From positions 2,283,001-2,347,000 of the forward strand of contig NZ_CP054918.1 of the NCBI RefSeq assembly GCF_013364195.1: a DNA stretch of 64,000 bases, read 5' to 3'. Shown here piece by piece: positions 63,451 to 64,000 of the stretch (the first letter of the stretch is position 1; every line of letters starts with the position of its first letter). The notes under the pieces were generated by a model. It saw nothing but the letters and a program-made list of their open reading frames with translations, did not search any database and had not been told where the DNA came from. The position numbers and the translations under genes are program-made. Source of the DNA: Streptomyces sp. NA04227. Its GTDB lineage: Bacteria > Actinomycetota > Actinomycetes > Streptomycetales > Streptomycetaceae.

Positions 63451-64000
63451 TCATGCCCGGTCGGCGGCGGTTCCGGCTTCCTTCGCCGACGCGGCGGCCG
63501 CCTCCGCTCCGGCCTTGGCGCCGGACGTGTAGGCGCCGGACGCCTGACGCACCGTACACACAAGGGAGTTGTCGCGTACGTCGGCGACGAGGGTGTCCCC
63601 GGGTCCGGCCTCGCCCGAGATGATCAGCGAGGCGATGCGGTTGTCCAGTTCCGTCTGTACGGTCCTGCGCAGCGGGCGGGCGCCGAACTCGGGCTGGTGG
63701 CCGTGTGCGACGAGGAGTTTCCTGGCCGCGTCGGTGATCTCCAGGTCCATGTCCTGGGCGCGTACGCGGCGCCTGCTGTGGTCGAGCAACAGGTCGACGA
63801 TCTCGGTGAGTTCGTCGGCGCCGAGGCCGTGGAAGACGACCGTCTCGTCGATCCGGTTGAGGAATTCGGGGCGGAAGCGCTGGTGCAGGTCCGCCATCAG
63901 CTCGTCCTTGATCTGCGAGACGTCGCCGCGGTGCGCCAGGATGCGCTGGGCGCCGACGTTGGAGGTCATCACGACGATGGTGTTGCGGAAGTCGACGGTG
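63451..64000 (-). CDS. Clp/HSP100 AAA+ ATPase, C-terminal part
   Basis: Partial: about 182 codons, N-terminus outside the window. Visible are TVDFRNTIVVMTSNVGAQ (second AAA+ domain, after Walker B), RFRPEFLNRIDETVVFHGL (sensor 1/arginine finger region) and EFGARPLRRTVQTELDNRIA (sensor 2), followed by a Clp C-domain and an Ala/Gly/Lys-rich tail. This fits ClpA/ClpC-type unfoldases that feed ClpP or remodel aggregates; class cannot be settled from the C-terminus. The IGF/L loop for ClpP binding would be just outside the visible part. Confidence 0.85.
   Translation of the reverse strand, partial: TVDFRNTIVVMTSNVGAQRILAHRGDVSQIKDELMADLHQRFRPEFLNRIDETVVFHGLGADELTEIVDLLLDHSRRRVRAQDMDLEITDAARKLLVAHGHQPEFGARPLRRTVQTELDNRIASLIISGEAGPGDTLVADVRDNSLVCTVRQASGAYTSGAKAGAEAAAASAKEAGTAADRA

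Overview
The window is a high-GC actinobacterial chromosome segment and almost certainly comes from a Streptomyces. Evidence is the very high GC at third codon positions, many GTG starts, the afsQ1/afsQ2/sigQ locus, an acyl-CoA carboxylase with an epsilon subunit, a DmdR/IdeR-type iron box in front of a desE-like gene, and DUF5753-type HTH regulators. About 60 protein genes are called. No rRNA, tRNA, CRISPR array or intact insertion sequence was seen. Both ends cut through genes: a membrane-anchored regulator-like protein at the left, and a ClpA/ClpC-type AAA+ protein at the right.

Layout. 1-4.1 kb: end of the anchored protein, a PPOX-fold protein, a GAF-GGDEF diguanylate cyclase and an enoyl-CoA hydratase. 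4.4-12.8 kb: an Rv1264-type adenylate cyclase, biotin ligase BirA, and the acetyl/propionyl-CoA carboxylase genes (pccB, pccE, accA2), with a 42-aa membrane peptide and Maf in between. BirA biotinylates AccA2, and AccA2 works with PccB and PccE to carboxylate acyl-CoA. 12.9-18.7 kb: DeoR-type regulator, a two-subunit molybdenum hydroxylase and an LpdA-type flavoprotein. 18.9-29.8 kb: nucleoside and deoxyribose metabolism (purine nucleoside phosphorylase, phosphohexo/pentomutase, DeoC, an aldehyde dehydrogenase plus a catalytically dead partner, uridine kinase). Adenosine deaminase at 36.4-37.5 kb belongs with this set. 30.2-35.2 kb: sigQ and the afsQ1-afsQ2-lipoprotein-VanZ operon. 37.6-46.2 kb: hydrolase, LysR/MFS pair, SnoaL-fused ECF sigma factor with an overlapping STAS gene, a frameshifted nuclease-like gene with a truncated duplicate, and a Ser/Thr kinase. 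46.3-52.8 kb: leucine-catabolism operon (TetR, accD1, accA1, hmgL, acdH). 52.9-58.4 kb: MFS exporter, FAD oxidase, then desE and desF. 58.4-61.2 kb: a DUF5753 regulator cassette with small proteins. 61.2-63.3 kb: PAP2 phosphatase and diacylglycerol kinase.

Most notable observations. (1) The same perfect 12-bp palindrome CTACGCGCGTAG sits upstream of purine nucleoside phosphorylase, deoC and adenosine deaminase. Each of these genes has a -10 element exactly 6 nt before its start codon, so they look like a leaderless, co-regulated nucleoside-salvage regulon. (2) desE/desF are present but the desferrioxamine biosynthesis genes that normally follow them are absent here. (3) The left half matches the S. 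coelicolor SCO49xx neighbourhood and the right half SCO277x-278x, regions far apart in that genome. A decayed nuclease-like gene with a partial tandem copy lies near the join. (4) A 22-codon mini-ORF overlaps the afsQ1 stop and the afsQ2 start. (5) Two near-identical dyads lie between the TetR gene and the leucine-catabolism operon.
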